DNA from: Pandoraea faecigallinarum
Lineage (GTDB): Bacteria; Pseudomonadota; Gammaproteobacteria; Burkholderiales; Burkholderiaceae
Direction of reading: 5' to 3'
Assembly (NCBI RefSeq): GCF_001029105.3
Contig: NZ_CP011807.3
Coordinates: 1,364,001 to 1,428,000, forward strand
DNA length: 64,000 nt
The notes below the pieces were generated by a model that made no database searches, was not told the DNA's origin, and worked only from the letters and a program-made list of their open reading frames with translations. Shown piece after piece: positions 56,215 to 64,000 of the stretch. The translations under genes and the position numbers were made by a program. Numbering within the stretch: the first letter of the stretch is position 1; the number at the start of each line of letters is the position of its first letter.

Positions 56215-56802
56215 ATGAGCATTGAACTGTCTCCCCGGGCAACCGAAATTGCCGAGTACACGAAGCAGTTGCTGGCCGCGGGCGGCTATCACGGTTTCAG
56301 TTATGCCGACCTGTCGGCGCGTGTGAATATCGGCAAGGCCAGCATCCATCACCATTTCCCAAGCAAGGCGGATCTGGTGCGGACGGTCGTGAGGCGGCAC
56401 CGCGAGCAGGCTCGGGAAGGTTTGACGGCGCTCGATCAGCACGTGGCCGACCCGGCAGGGCGTCTCACCGCTTATACGAACTACTGGGCGGAATGCATTC
56501 GCGACGGCTCCATGCCCATGTGCATTTGCGCAATGCTCGCCGCCGAGTTACCCATGATTCCGGCCGAGATCGCCGATGAGGTCCGCGGTTACTTCGACGA
56601 TCTGACGGCATGGGTCGCAGGTGTGCTGGACGCGGGCGTGACGCAGGAGCATTTCGCGTTGTGCGGCAGTTTGCGGGTCGAGGCGCAAATGTTCATGTCC
56701 ACGGTGCACGGCGCCATGCTGACGGCGAGGGCGTTGGGCAATGCCGAGGCGTTTCAGGTGATTTCGCAGGCGGCGATCGACCGGTTGCGTTCGATGGCCT
56801 GA
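56215..56802 (+). CDS. TetR/AcrR-family transcriptional regulator
   Basis: A 195-residue dimeric repressor. The DNA-binding helix-turn-helix is FSYADLSARVNIGKASIHHH followed by FPSKADLVRTVV. The C-terminal ligand domain contains CICAMLAAELPMIPAEIADEV and AQMFMSTVHGAMLTARALG, as in the TetR_C group with an AefR/YcdC-like character. ATG 56215 is the first with family sequence. Palindromes related to CAACCAACTAGTTGGTTG lie upstream of this gene and of the following gene, so it likely represses itself and its neighbour. Inducer unknown. Confidence 0.9.
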   Translation: MSIELSPRATEIAEYTKQLLAAGGYHGFSYADLSARVNIGKASIHHHFPSKADLVRTVVRRHREQAREGLTALDQHVADPAGRLTAYTNYWAECIRDGSMPMCICAMLAAELPMIPAEIADEVRGYFDDLTAWVAGVLDAGVTQEHFALCGSLRVEAQMFMSTVHGAMLTARALGNAEAFQVISQAAIDRLRSMA

Positions 56803-56843
56803 GCCGCGTTCGACTGGTTCGACTGGTTCGGCTCGGGAGCAGG

Positions 56844-56868
56844 AGAGGCGCGATGGCGCCTCTTTTTC
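56844..56868 (+). terminator. Rho-independent terminator after tetR
   Basis: GAGGCGC (56845-56851) pairs with GCGCCTC (56856-56862) around GATG, followed by five T residues. It ends tetR transcription just before the second operator. Confidence 0.85.
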
Positions 56869-56879
56869 GAGTTGTTTTG

Positions 56880-56898
56880 CCAACCAACTAGTTGGTTG
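56880..56898 (+). promoter_or_regulatory. Perfect palindromic TetR operator before the DUF2306-like gene
   Basis: CAACCAACTAGTTGGTTG at 56881-56898 is a perfect 18-bp palindrome. It shares its CCAACCAACTAG half with 56080-56091 upstream of tetR. A promoter with TTGTTT at 56872 would be covered by it. Confidence 0.75.
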
Positions 56899-56989
56899 TT
56901 GTTGGGTGCAAGTGAAATCCCCGGATGTCTTGCCGTGCATCGTTGCGATGGCGAATCGGGGCGATCCATTCATTAAGACGGAGTTTTCC

Positions 56990-57505
56990 ATGCCTCATCC
57001 CATATCCGCGTTGGGCGCGGCGCACACCGCCGTGAGTCTCGTGACGTTTGCCGCAGGGCTTGTCAGTTACGTTCGCTACAAGACGATCGAGCGCCACACC
57101 GGCGCCGGCCGGCTGTATCTGCTCGGCATGCTCGTATCGGTGCTGACTTCGTTCGGCTTGTCGAGTACCGGCGGATTCAACGCCGGTCACGCGCTGGGCA
57201 TTCTCGCGTTGCTCGCCACGTTTGGCGGGCTTGTCGTTCCGGCGCTCGATTTCCTCGGACGTGCGCGTCTTTACCTGTCGGCGCTGGCTTTCGCGTTCAG
57301 CTTTTTCCTGCTGCTCGTGCCCGGCATCAACGAGACGCTCACGCGCTTGCCGGTCGGTCGTCCACTGGCGAGCGGCCCGGATTCGCCGCTGGTGCGCGTC
57401 TCGCTCGCTGTCTGGCTGGGCATCTTCGTCATCGGGGCGCTCGTGCAGTGCCTGTGGCTGCGTTCGACGCGTAGTCGCACCGCGGTACCGGTAGACGCGC
57501 CCTGA
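56990..57505 (+). CDS. DUF2306-like integral membrane protein
   Basis: A 171-residue protein with four predicted helices: AHTAVSLVTFAAGLVSYVRY, YLLGMLVSVLTSFGLSS, LGILALLATFGGLVVPAL and LALAFSFFLLLVPGI-like segments, plus a last helix (LAVWLGIFVIGALVQCLWL). Conserved-looking H and R residues (KTIERHTGAGRLYLLG) recall DUF2306 heme-like membrane proteins. ATG 56990 has ACGGAG upstream. It is the probable target of the TetR repressor. Function unknown. Confidence 0.7.
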   Translation: MPHPISALGAAHTAVSLVTFAAGLVSYVRYKTIERHTGAGRLYLLGMLVSVLTSFGLSSTGGFNAGHALGILALLATFGGLVVPALDFLGRARLYLSALAFAFSFFLLLVPGINETLTRLPVGRPLASGPDSPLVRVSLAVWLGIFVIGALVQCLWLRSTRSRTAVPVDAP

Positions 57506-57507
57506 CC

Positions 57508-58074
57508 TTACCGTCGCACTAACGCCACGACATACACACACGGCTGCTTGCCCGGGTTACGGAAGGTGCAGGGGGCAGGCGGCCCCAACTGAAGGCAGTC
57601 GCCTTCCTTGAGGTCGTACGTCAGTTCCCCTTCCTCGAACGCCAGCGTGCCTTGTCGCACCCAGATCTGCTGATGCTGGAATGTGAATGCCGACGAGGGA
57701 TACGACACGCTCACGCCAGGCGGCAGCGTCACTTCCAGCAATTCCAGCATCCCGCCATTGCGCGGCGACACTGCCCGCCGCAGATACCCCGTCTCCGGAT
57801 CCTGCCAGACGAGTTGCTCATCGGCACGGCTCAACCGTTCTCCGGATTGCTCCGCGAGCGATAACAGCATCGACAGTTGCAGGCCGAACGCGCCGGAGAG
57901 GCGGCCGAGCAACGCGGCCGTGGGGCTGGCCGCGCCCCGCTCGATCTTGCTGATCATCGCCTTCGATACGCCGGAACGCTCGGCGAGATCGCCCAACGAC
58001 CAGCCGCGAGACTCGCGTTCGATACGGATGCGATGCGAAATCGCCGGCGTCGGATCAACCATCGGGGGAGCCAT
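57508..58074 (-). CDS. XRE-family regulator with cupin sensor domain
   Basis: A 188-residue regulator. The N-terminal helix-turn-helix is GWSLGDLAERSGVSKAMISK followed by IERGAASPTAALLGRLSGAF. The C-terminal cupin (residues 110-185) includes QIWVRQGTLAFEEGELTYDL and LKEGDCLQLGPPAPCTF. It lies divergent from the flavin monooxygenase operon, and a dyad overlapping that operon's -10 box suggests it as the local regulator. Confidence 0.9.
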   Translation of the reverse strand: MAPPMVDPTPAISHRIRIERESRGWSLGDLAERSGVSKAMISKIERGAASPTAALLGRLSGAFGLQLSMLLSLAEQSGERLSRADEQLVWQDPETGYLRRAVSPRNGGMLELLEVTLPPGVSVSYPSSAFTFQHQQIWVRQGTLAFEEGELTYDLKEGDCLQLGPPAPCTFRNPGKQPCVYVVALVRR

Positions 58075-58166
58075 GCTGTGTTTCCAGGGTTTCGAGTTGC
58101 GAAATTATACAAAGCGCGGGGCACGTGCTCGCCGGCATTACGCGTTTACCCCCAGCTGAAACATTT

Positions 58167-58198
58167 TTGATCGTAGTCAAACGTCTACTATAGTAAAC
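58167..58198 (+). promoter_or_regulatory. Promoter and operator-like dyad of the monooxygenase operon
   Basis: TTGATC (58167-58172), 16-bp spacer and TATAGT (58189-58194). The near-palindrome GTCTACTATAGTAAAC (58183-58198) covers the -10. It is a likely target of the divergent XRE-cupin regulator. Confidence 0.6.
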
Positions 58199-58260
58199 GG
58201 CAACGACGATTCGACAGCAGTCGATTGCGCCATCAAATCTGTTGCAGACAAGGAGTCAGC

Positions 58261-59625
58261 ATGCCCCGTGAAATTCGACTGAACGCTTTCGAGATGAACT
58301 GCGTGGGTCATATTCAGCAAGGTCTCTGGACGCACCCGCGCGACCAATCCACGCGCTACGGCGAACTCGGGTATTGGGTCGATTACGCGAAGAAGCTGGA
58401 GAAGGGACTCTTCGACGGCATGTTCTTTGCGGACGTCGTCGGTGTGTACGACGTCTATGGCGGCAGCGCCGACGCCGCGCTGCGCAACGCCGTGCAGGTG
58501 CCGGTCAACGATCCGCTGATGCTCATCCCCGCGATGGCGGCCGCGACGCGGCATCTCGGCTTCGGCGTGACGGCGAACCTCACCTATGAGCAGCCGTTCC
58601 TGTTCGCGCGCCGGATGTCCACGCTCGATCACCTGACCGGCGGACGCATCGGCTGGAATATCGTCACCGGCTATCTGGACAGCGCCGCGCGCGCCATCGG
58701 CATCGACGGCCAGATCGCGCACGACGACCGCTACGACCTCGCCGACGAATACATGTCGCTCGTCTACAAGCTGTGGGAAGGCAGTTGGGACGACGACGCC
58801 GTGCGCGCCGACCGTGCGGGCGGCGTGTATGCCGATCCCTCGAAAGTGCGTGCGATTCATCACCACGGAAAGCAATACAAGGTCGACGCCATGCATCTGA
58901 GCGCACCGTCGCCGCAACGCACGCCGGTGCTTTATCAGGCAGGTTCGTCGCCGCGCGGCTGCCGGTTCGCCGCAACGCATGCCGAGTGCGTGTTCGTGAA
59001 CGGGCAGAAGGTGGAAGGCGTGAAGGAGATCGTGGACACGATTCGCGCGCAGGCCGTGCAGCACGGGCGCAACGCGGCCGATATCAAGGTCTTCATGGGC
59101 GCGACGCCCATCGTGGGTCGTACCGATACGGAGGCGAAAGAGAAGTTCGAGGACTATCGTCGTTATGTGAGCTCTGAAGGGGCGCTGGCCCACGCGGCGG
59201 CGTCGCTCGGCATCGACTTCGCCAGGTACGACATCGACGAGCCCATCGACACCGGCAAGAGCCAGGCGATCGTATCGAACGTGACGGCCATGACCCGTGC
59301 GGCCGGCCCGCAATGGACACGCCGCAAGCTGCTCGAACAGATGGTGCTCGGCAGTCGCCAGACGCCTTGGGTCGGGTCCGCCGAGCGCATCGCCGATCAG
59401 ATGATGACGTGGAGCGAGGCGACGGGCATCGACGGTTTCAACCTGTCGCGCACGGTGGTGCCGGAATGCTTCGAGGACATCATCGATCTGGTGGTGCCGC
59501 TGTTACAGGAGCGCGGCGCGTACAAGACCTCGTACGGGGAGGGCACCTACCGCAAGAAGCTCTTCGGCCACGACCGCCTGCCGCACACGCACAACGCCGC
59601 GCAGTACCGCTCGGGTGCGAAGTAA
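58261..59625 (+). CDS. FMNH2-dependent flavin monooxygenase (NtaA/SnaA/DmoA family)
   Basis: A 454-residue luciferase-like monooxygenase that uses reduced flavin supplied by a separate reductase. The family marks are NCVGHIQQGLWTHP, FDGMFFADVVGVYDVYGGS, TANLTYEQPFLFARRMSTLD and GGRIGWNIVTGYLDSAARAI. VLYQAGSSPRGCRFAATHAE is also typical. Relatives cleave nitrilotriacetate, EDTA, dimethyl sulfide or similar. The flavin reductase gene begins 45 bp downstream. ATG 58261 follows AAGGAG. The substrate is unknown. Confidence 0.87.
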   Translation: MPREIRLNAFEMNCVGHIQQGLWTHPRDQSTRYGELGYWVDYAKKLEKGLFDGMFFADVVGVYDVYGGSADAALRNAVQVPVNDPLMLIPAMAAATRHLGFGVTANLTYEQPFLFARRMSTLDHLTGGRIGWNIVTGYLDSAARAIGIDGQIAHDDRYDLADEYMSLVYKLWEGSWDDDAVRADRAGGVYADPSKVRAIHHHGKQYKVDAMHLSAPSPQRTPVLYQAGSSPRGCRFAATHAECVFVNGQKVEGVKEIVDTIRAQAVQHGRNAADIKVFMGATPIVGRTDTEAKEKFEDYRRYVSSEGALAHAAASLGIDFARYDIDEPIDTGKSQAIVSNVTAMTRAAGPQWTRRKLLEQMVLGSRQTPWVGSAERIADQMMTWSEATGIDGFNLSRTVVPECFEDIIDLVVPLLQERGAYKTSYGEGTYRKKLFGHDRLPHTHNAAQYRSGAK

Positions 59626-59670
59626 GCCGCCGTGAATCCGAACCGTCACATTTTGCAAGAGGTGAACGAC

Positions 59671-60195
59671 ATGAGCGAAGTGGATAAGCGCACGGTGGAC
59701 AAAGCCATCTTCCGCGAAGCGATGGCGGGCCTCGGGGCTGCCGTCAACGTGATTACGACCGACGGCCCCGGCGGTCTCGCCGGCTGCACGGCGTCGGCCG
59801 TGTGCGCCGTGACCGACGAGCCGCCCACGTTGCTCGTGTGCATCAACCGGGCGAGCCGCAACAACGCCGTCATGCGCGAGAACGCGCGCCTGTGCGTGAA
59901 CGTGCTCTGCGCCGATCAGCGCGACATCGCCATGCGGTTCGCGACGAAGGACCTCGCCATCGAGACGCGCTTCGCCAGCGGCGACTGGGACGTTCTGGAA
60001 ACCGGCGCCCCCGCGTTGCGCGGCGCGGTAAGTGTGCTTGATTGCGAGGTGACGTCGATCACCGAAGTCGGGACACACACCGTCTTTTTCTGTGAAGTGA
60101 AAGCGGCGCGCGCCACCAGTGCGCTCGATGGCCTGATCTATTTCGCACGCGGGTTCCATCGCGTCGGTATGGTCGCGCCAACGCACGCGGCCTGA
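59671..60195 (+). CDS. Flavin reductase (HpaC-like) partner of the monooxygenase
   Basis: A 174-residue flavin:NAD(P)H reductase-like protein. The FMN-binding core is AAVNVITTDGPGGLAGCTAS with SAVCAVTDEPPTLLVCINRA and NARLCVNVLCADQ. It ends with GLIYFARGFHRVG, as expected. ATG 59671 has AAGAGGTG upstream; a GTG at 59632 would add 13 residues. It supplies FMNH2 to the monooxygenase encoded upstream. Confidence 0.88.
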   Translation: MSEVDKRTVDKAIFREAMAGLGAAVNVITTDGPGGLAGCTASAVCAVTDEPPTLLVCINRASRNNAVMRENARLCVNVLCADQRDIAMRFATKDLAIETRFASGDWDVLETGAPALRGAVSVLDCEVTSITEVGTHTVFFCEVKAARATSALDGLIYFARGFHRVGMVAPTHAA

Positions 60196-60208
60196 GGACG
60201 CACGTGTC

Positions 60209-61447
60209 ATGGAATCATTGTCCACCCTGCGCGATCACGGCGCGCCACGCGGCAAGCTCGCCTCGCTGGTGATCGTGCTGCTTGCGCAAGTGGCCGCGAT
60301 GGGCGTCTGGTTTTCGTCGACGACCGCTGTCGCGCTCATCAAGCGTACGCAGGCGATTGCGTCCGGCGACGAGGCGATGCTCACGGGCGCGGTGCAACTG
60401 GGCTTTGTCGCCGGTACCGTCGTGTCGGCGACGCTCGCGCTGCCGGATCGGTACGACTTGCGCAAGATCTTTGCGGCGTCGGCGCTGGTGGCGGCGCTCA
60501 CGACCGGCGCGCTCGCCGTGTTGCCGCCGACGGGGCCGGTCGCCATCGGCCTGCGGCTGCTCACGGGGATTTGCATGGCTGGCGTCTACCCTGTCGGCAT
60601 CCGGCTGGTGGCGACGTGGGCGAATGCCGATCTCGGATTGCTGATCGGTCTGTTGGTGGCGGCGCTGACGCTGGGCTCGGCCAGCCCGCACCTGGTCGGC
60701 GGCTTGCCGGATCTCGACTGGCGCTGGGTCTATCTCGCCGCGGCAACGCTCGCCGTGCTCTCCGGCGTCGCCATTGGCTTTGCCCGCATCGGCCCGAACA
60801 TCAAGCGCGCCTCGCGCGTCGATTTCTCGAAGGTCACGCAGGCATGGCGCAACCCGGCCGTGCGTCTGGCGAATCTCGGTTATCTCGGTCACATGTGGGA
60901 GCTATACGCCATGTGGGCGTGGCTCGGCCTGTTTCTGCAATACACGCTCGGTGCGCATGGCGTCGCGAATTTCCACGAGACGGCGGAAGTGCTGACTTTC
61001 GCGGTTATCGCGTTCGGTGCGCTCGGCGCCTGGGCCGGTGGTCTGCTGGCGGACCGGATCGGCAGAACGCGGGTCACCATCGGCGCGATGGCGCTCAGTG
61101 CGACGTGCGCCGCCGTGATCGGATGGTTGCCCGGTGCGCCGCTTGTCGTCGTGGTGGGCGTGGCGTTCGTGTGGGGTTTCTCGGTGATCGCGGATTCGGC
61201 GCAGTTCTCCGCTGCCGTTGCCGAGCTGGCGGACCCGACCTCGGTCGGCACGCTTCTCACCGCGCAAACCTGCGTGGGCTTTCTGCTCACACTCGTGAGC
61301 ATCCGGCTCGTGCCGGTGATCGTAGCGCATCTCGGCTGGGGCGCCGGCATGAGCGTGCTGGCCATCGGTCCGGCGCTGGGCTGCGTCGCGATGTGGCGCT
61401 TGCGCCAGCGCCCCGAATCGCAGCGCATGGCCGGCGGCAAACGATAG
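60209..61447 (+). CDS. MFS transporter (CynX/NimT-like)
   Basis: A 412-residue, 12-helix transporter. Seen: VIVLLAQVAAMGVWFSSTTA in helix 1, GICMAGVYPVGIRLVATWAN, and a second half beginning NLGYLGHMWELYAMWAWLGL, a motif common in this group. Motif A-like GGLLADRIGRTRVTIGAM lies in the second half. It begins 13 bp after the flavin reductase, so it is probably the uptake or export route for the monooxygenase substrate. Confidence 0.85.
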   Translation: MESLSTLRDHGAPRGKLASLVIVLLAQVAAMGVWFSSTTAVALIKRTQAIASGDEAMLTGAVQLGFVAGTVVSATLALPDRYDLRKIFAASALVAALTTGALAVLPPTGPVAIGLRLLTGICMAGVYPVGIRLVATWANADLGLLIGLLVAALTLGSASPHLVGGLPDLDWRWVYLAAATLAVLSGVAIGFARIGPNIKRASRVDFSKVTQAWRNPAVRLANLGYLGHMWELYAMWAWLGLFLQYTLGAHGVANFHETAEVLTFAVIAFGALGAWAGGLLADRIGRTRVTIGAMALSATCAAVIGWLPGAPLVVVVGVAFVWGFSVIADSAQFSAAVAELADPTSVGTLLTAQTCVGFLLTLVSIRLVPVIVAHLGWGAGMSVLAIGPALGCVAMWRLRQRPESQRMAGGKR

Positions 61448-61486
61448 TGCGTTCGTCCTTTTCTTCAAGTTTCTCGAGACGTTGAC

Positions 61487-62920
61487 ATGAATTCCTACCC
61501 AGACATCAAGATGCTGATCGGCGGACGGTGGCGCACTGCGCCCGGCCAGCCGGTGATGAATCCCTCCGAGGATACGACTCTCGGCACGGTGCCGGCAGCA
61601 ACGCTCGCCGACCTCGACGATGCCCTCGCCGCGGCCCAGCAAGGTTTTCGCGTGTGGCGGCGTACGTCGCCTGCGCAGCGCGCGGAAATCATGCTGCGCG
61701 CCATCGCATTGCTCAGGGAGCGGGTGCAGAGCATTGCCTTCGCCATATCGCTGGAGCAGGGCAAGACGCTCGCGCAGGCGCACGCCGAAGTGCTGCGCGG
61801 CTGCGATCTGATGACGTGGGACGCCAACGAAGGCAAGCGGTTGTACGGGCGGGTGATTCCGGCCGAACCGGGCATGCGTCACACTGTCGTGCGCGAACCG
61901 GTGGGGGTCATTGCGGCGTTCACGCCGTGGAATTTTCCGATGAGTTCCCCTGCCCGCAAGGTCGGCGGGGCGCTCGCTGCCGGTTGCGCGATCATTCTGA
62001 AGGCGGCGGAAGAGACGCCCGCCGGTGCTGTACTGATGGCTCAGGCGTTCCAGGACGCGGGACTGCCGGACGGCGTGTTCAATCTCGTGTTCGGCGATCC
62101 GGCAACGATTTCGTCGCATCTGATCGCCAGCCCGGTCGTGCGGGGTATCACATTCACCGGCTCGACCCCGGTCGGCAAGCATCTCGCCGGACTTGCGGCA
62201 CAGCATATGAAGCCCGCCATTCTTGAGTTGGGCGGGCATGCCCCGGTCATCGTGTGCGACGATGCCGACCCGGAGGCAGCGGCGCTTGCCTGCGTCAAAG
62301 GCAAGCTCAACAACGCCGGACAGGTCTGTGTGGCGCCCACGCGCTTCTTCGTGCACCGAGATGTCTACGACGCCTTCGTGGCCTCGTTCGCGCGTCATGG
62401 CGGGGCCGTTCGCGCCGGGCATGCGCTAGCGCCCTCCAGCGACATCGGACCGGTCGTGAATCGACGTCGTTTGGACGCACTGCACGCGTTGGTCGACGAC
62501 GCCGTGGCGCGTGGCGCACGGGTCGTGTGCGGCGGCGAGCGTTCGGCGGGACCCGGCTACGTTTTTCCGTTCACCGCACTGGCCGACGTGCCGGCCGACG
62601 CGCGCGCCATGCAAGAAGAGCCGTTCGGACCGCTGTCGCTCATCGTGCCGGTGGACAGCCTCGACGACGCCATCGCGCGCGCCAACGGCGTGCCCTATGG
62701 TCTGGCAGGCTACGCCTTCACGCGCTCGGCCGCGAACGCCTATCGCCTTGGCGACGAACTCGAAATCGGCAATCTCGGCATCAACCATCTGGTCTCGGCG
62801 GTCTCGGAGACACCGTTCGGCGGCGTGAAGGAAAGCGGCTACGGCCGGGAAGGGGGCACCGAGGGGCTGGAGTGCTACACGCACGTCAAGAGCATCTCTC
62901 ACCTGATGGATCCGGCGTAA
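61487..62920 (+). CDS. NAD(P)-dependent succinate-semialdehyde-type aldehyde dehydrogenase
   Basis: A 477-residue aldehyde dehydrogenase close to the GabD/SSADH type. The general-base Glu lies in AILELGGHAPVIVCDDADPE, the catalytic Cys in NNAGQVCVAPTRFFV, the cofactor motif in FTGSTPVGKHLA and the end motif in FGGVKESGYGREGG. It begins 39 bp after the MFS gene and probably oxidises the aldehyde that the monooxygenase releases. Confidence 0.9.
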   Translation: MNSYPDIKMLIGGRWRTAPGQPVMNPSEDTTLGTVPAATLADLDDALAAAQQGFRVWRRTSPAQRAEIMLRAIALLRERVQSIAFAISLEQGKTLAQAHAEVLRGCDLMTWDANEGKRLYGRVIPAEPGMRHTVVREPVGVIAAFTPWNFPMSSPARKVGGALAAGCAIILKAAEETPAGAVLMAQAFQDAGLPDGVFNLVFGDPATISSHLIASPVVRGITFTGSTPVGKHLAGLAAQHMKPAILELGGHAPVIVCDDADPEAAALACVKGKLNNAGQVCVAPTRFFVHRDVYDAFVASFARHGGAVRAGHALAPSSDIGPVVNRRRLDALHALVDDAVARGARVVCGGERSAGPGYVFPFTALADVPADARAMQEEPFGPLSLIVPVDSLDDAIARANGVPYGLAGYAFTRSAANAYRLGDELEIGNLGINHLVSAVSETPFGGVKESGYGREGGTEGLECYTHVKSISHLMDPA

Positions 62921-63050
62921 CCCGACGACGGATCTGGCGCGGGGAATTGTGCGTGACACGCTTCGCCGCAGTCGTGACGAGCCGCATGGCGACGGTTTAT
63001 CGATAAGCCATACGGCCCGACAAGCAAACGGGAACAACCTGGAGACGTAC

Positions 63051-63266
63051 ATGCGGTCCATTTATGTTTTAGCACTCCTACCTGTATTGGCGGTTCTGGT
63101 AGGACCGTTTTTCGTCAATCGAGTCACGCCCTATGTGCTGGGCATGCCGTTCTTGCTGGCATGGCTGGCCGGTGCGCTGGTGCTGACGTCGGTCGTGATG
63201 GCGATCATTTTTTACGCCGATCAGGCGCGCCTTGCGACGGCCAAACACAGCGCCGAAGGAGTCTGA
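63051..63266 (+). CDS. DUF3311 small membrane protein
   Basis: A 71-residue two-helix protein (LALLPVLAVLVGPFFVN and MPFLLAWLAGALVLTSVVMA). DUF3311 proteins are found next to sodium:solute symporters, and one follows 2 bp later. ATG 63051 has TGGAGA upstream. It probably acts as an accessory subunit or stability factor; the mechanism is unknown to me. Confidence 0.85.
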   Translation: MRSIYVLALLPVLAVLVGPFFVNRVTPYVLGMPFLLAWLAGALVLTSVVMAIIFYADQARLATAKHSAEGV

Positions 63267-63268
63267 GC

Positions 63269-64000
63269 ATGAATAGTGCATTGATCTTCATCTTTCTGGC
63301 CGTGGCGCTCGCGCTGTTTCTCGGCATTCGGGCAAGGCGCGGCAAGGACATGAGTCTTGAGCAGTGGGCCGTCGGCGGCCGGGGGTTCGGCGCAGCCATC
63401 GTTTTCCTGCTCATGGCAGGCGAGATCTACACGACGTTCGTGTTTCTCGGTGGCAGCGGCTACGCATACGGCCATGGCGCAGGGGCGTATTACCTGCTCG
63501 GCTACGGCAGTCTGCCGTTCATCCTGTCGTACTTCCTGCTGCCGCCGATCTGGCGCTACGCAAAGGAACACGGCCTGATATCGCAGCCGGACTTTTTCGC
63601 GTCGAAGTTCAACAGCCGATGGCTCGGTGTGCTGGTCGCCGTTGTGGGCTTCGCCGCCCTCGTGCCTTATCTCGTGCTGCAACTCAAGGGTCTGGGCATC
63701 ATTGTCAGCGTGTCGTCTTACTCGGCGATTTCCTCGAATCAGGGCGTGCTGATCGGCGCGATCGTGGTCGCGGTGTACGTGGCGCTGTCCGGCGTGCATG
63801 GCTCGGCGTGGACCTCGGTCGTGAAGGACGCGCTAGTCATGTTCGTCGCGGTGTTCCTCGGGCTGTATCTGCCGTATCACTACTACGGCGGCGTGGGCGA
63901 CATGTTCGCGGCCATCGAGAAGGCGAAGCCCGGTTTCCTGGCATTGCGCGATGTCGGGGAAAGCCCCGTATGGATGGTCTCGACCGTGATTCTGTCGACG
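63269..64000 (+). CDS. Sodium:solute symporter family transporter (partial, cut by the window edge)
   Basis: At least 244 residues of an SSF-family (SLC5-type) transporter. The start MNSALIFIFLAVALALFLGI is followed by the family hallmark SLEQWAVGGRGFGAAIVFLL, then AGEIYTTFVFLGGSGYAYGH and GYGSLPFILSYFLLPPIWRY. The frame remains open at the edge; full members have about 460-520 residues. ATG 63269 lies 2 bp after the DUF3311 stop, so both are one unit. Substrate is probably a carboxylate or similar small solute. Confidence 0.87.
   Translation, partial: MNSALIFIFLAVALALFLGIRARRGKDMSLEQWAVGGRGFGAAIVFLLMAGEIYTTFVFLGGSGYAYGHGAGAYYLLGYGSLPFILSYFLLPPIWRYAKEHGLISQPDFFASKFNSRWLGVLVAVVGFAALVPYLVLQLKGLGIIVSVSSYSAISSNQGVLIGAIVVAVYVALSGVHGSAWTSVVKDALVMFVAVFLGLYLPYHYYGGVGDMFAAIEKAKPGFLALRDVGESPVWMVSTVILST

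Overview
The window is GC-rich chromosomal DNA of a betaproteobacterium, most likely a Burkholderiaceae member. A Pandoraea-like organism is my inference from gene content and order (ftsK-lolA-rarA-serS, trxB next to an Smr gene, a two-domain NadE beside a PII gene); I cannot confirm the genus without a search. One block, about 26.5-37.3 kb, is visibly AT-richer with different codon use. It is a mobile island.

Left part (0.5-15.3 kb): a drug-efflux type MFS gene, then a catabolic cluster. Leftward genes are an ACS-type MFS permease, an SDR oxidoreductase and an aldehyde dehydrogenase. Rightward genes are an FAD-linked 2-hydroxyacid dehydrogenase, a polyamine-type ABC importer (Tat-exported binding protein, ATPase, fused permease) and a DapA-family aldolase/dehydratase. 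An IclR regulator and an FMN-dependent alpha-hydroxyacid dehydrogenase close the cluster. The divergent promoter and the IclR promoter share ATTGCAAT/ATTGTAAT words, which suggests IclR control. The substrate is probably a hydroxy or sugar acid but cannot be named.

Housekeeping part (15.4-26.5 and 37.3-40.1 kb): inorganic pyrophosphatase, a GNAT protein, NAD synthetase with a charged low-complexity insert, PII protein, TRIC-type channel, Smr protein, thioredoxin reductase, ftsK, lolA, rarA, serS and tRNA-Ser(CGA).

Island (about 10.8 kb): it sits inside rarA, directly after the Walker B codons. The two host halves are in phase, and recombination between the 9-bp CTTCAACAA cores at 26488 and 37309 would restore a 477-codon-class rarA. 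The island brings its own full rarA, whose ATG overlaps the stop of the truncated host ORF, so the host promoter and ribosomes should drive the replacement. Cargo is an unknown 306-aa protein, a GHKL (MutL/MORC-like) ATPase, an IS21-family element that has removed DNA between that ATPase and a truncated MmeI-like DNA methyltransferase, a possible H-NS-like protein, a small protein coupled to a HEIGH zinc-peptidase-like protein, and a tyrosine recombinase at the right end. It looks like a defence-type cargo element that replaces the gene it breaks.

Right part (40.1-64 kb): a patchy region after tRNA-Ser (glycosyltransferase, headless LysR gene, small ORFs), then a tightly overlapping operon of formylglycine-generating enzyme, lipoprotein sulfatase, membrane spermidine-synthase-like protein, MoxR ATPase, DUF58, DUF4381, two VWA proteins and a BatD-like protein. 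After this come a TetR gene with flanking palindromic operators, a DUF2306-like membrane protein, an XRE-cupin regulator divergent from a flavin monooxygenase/flavin reductase/MFS/semialdehyde dehydrogenase operon, and a DUF3311 plus sodium:solute symporter pair cut by the window edge.
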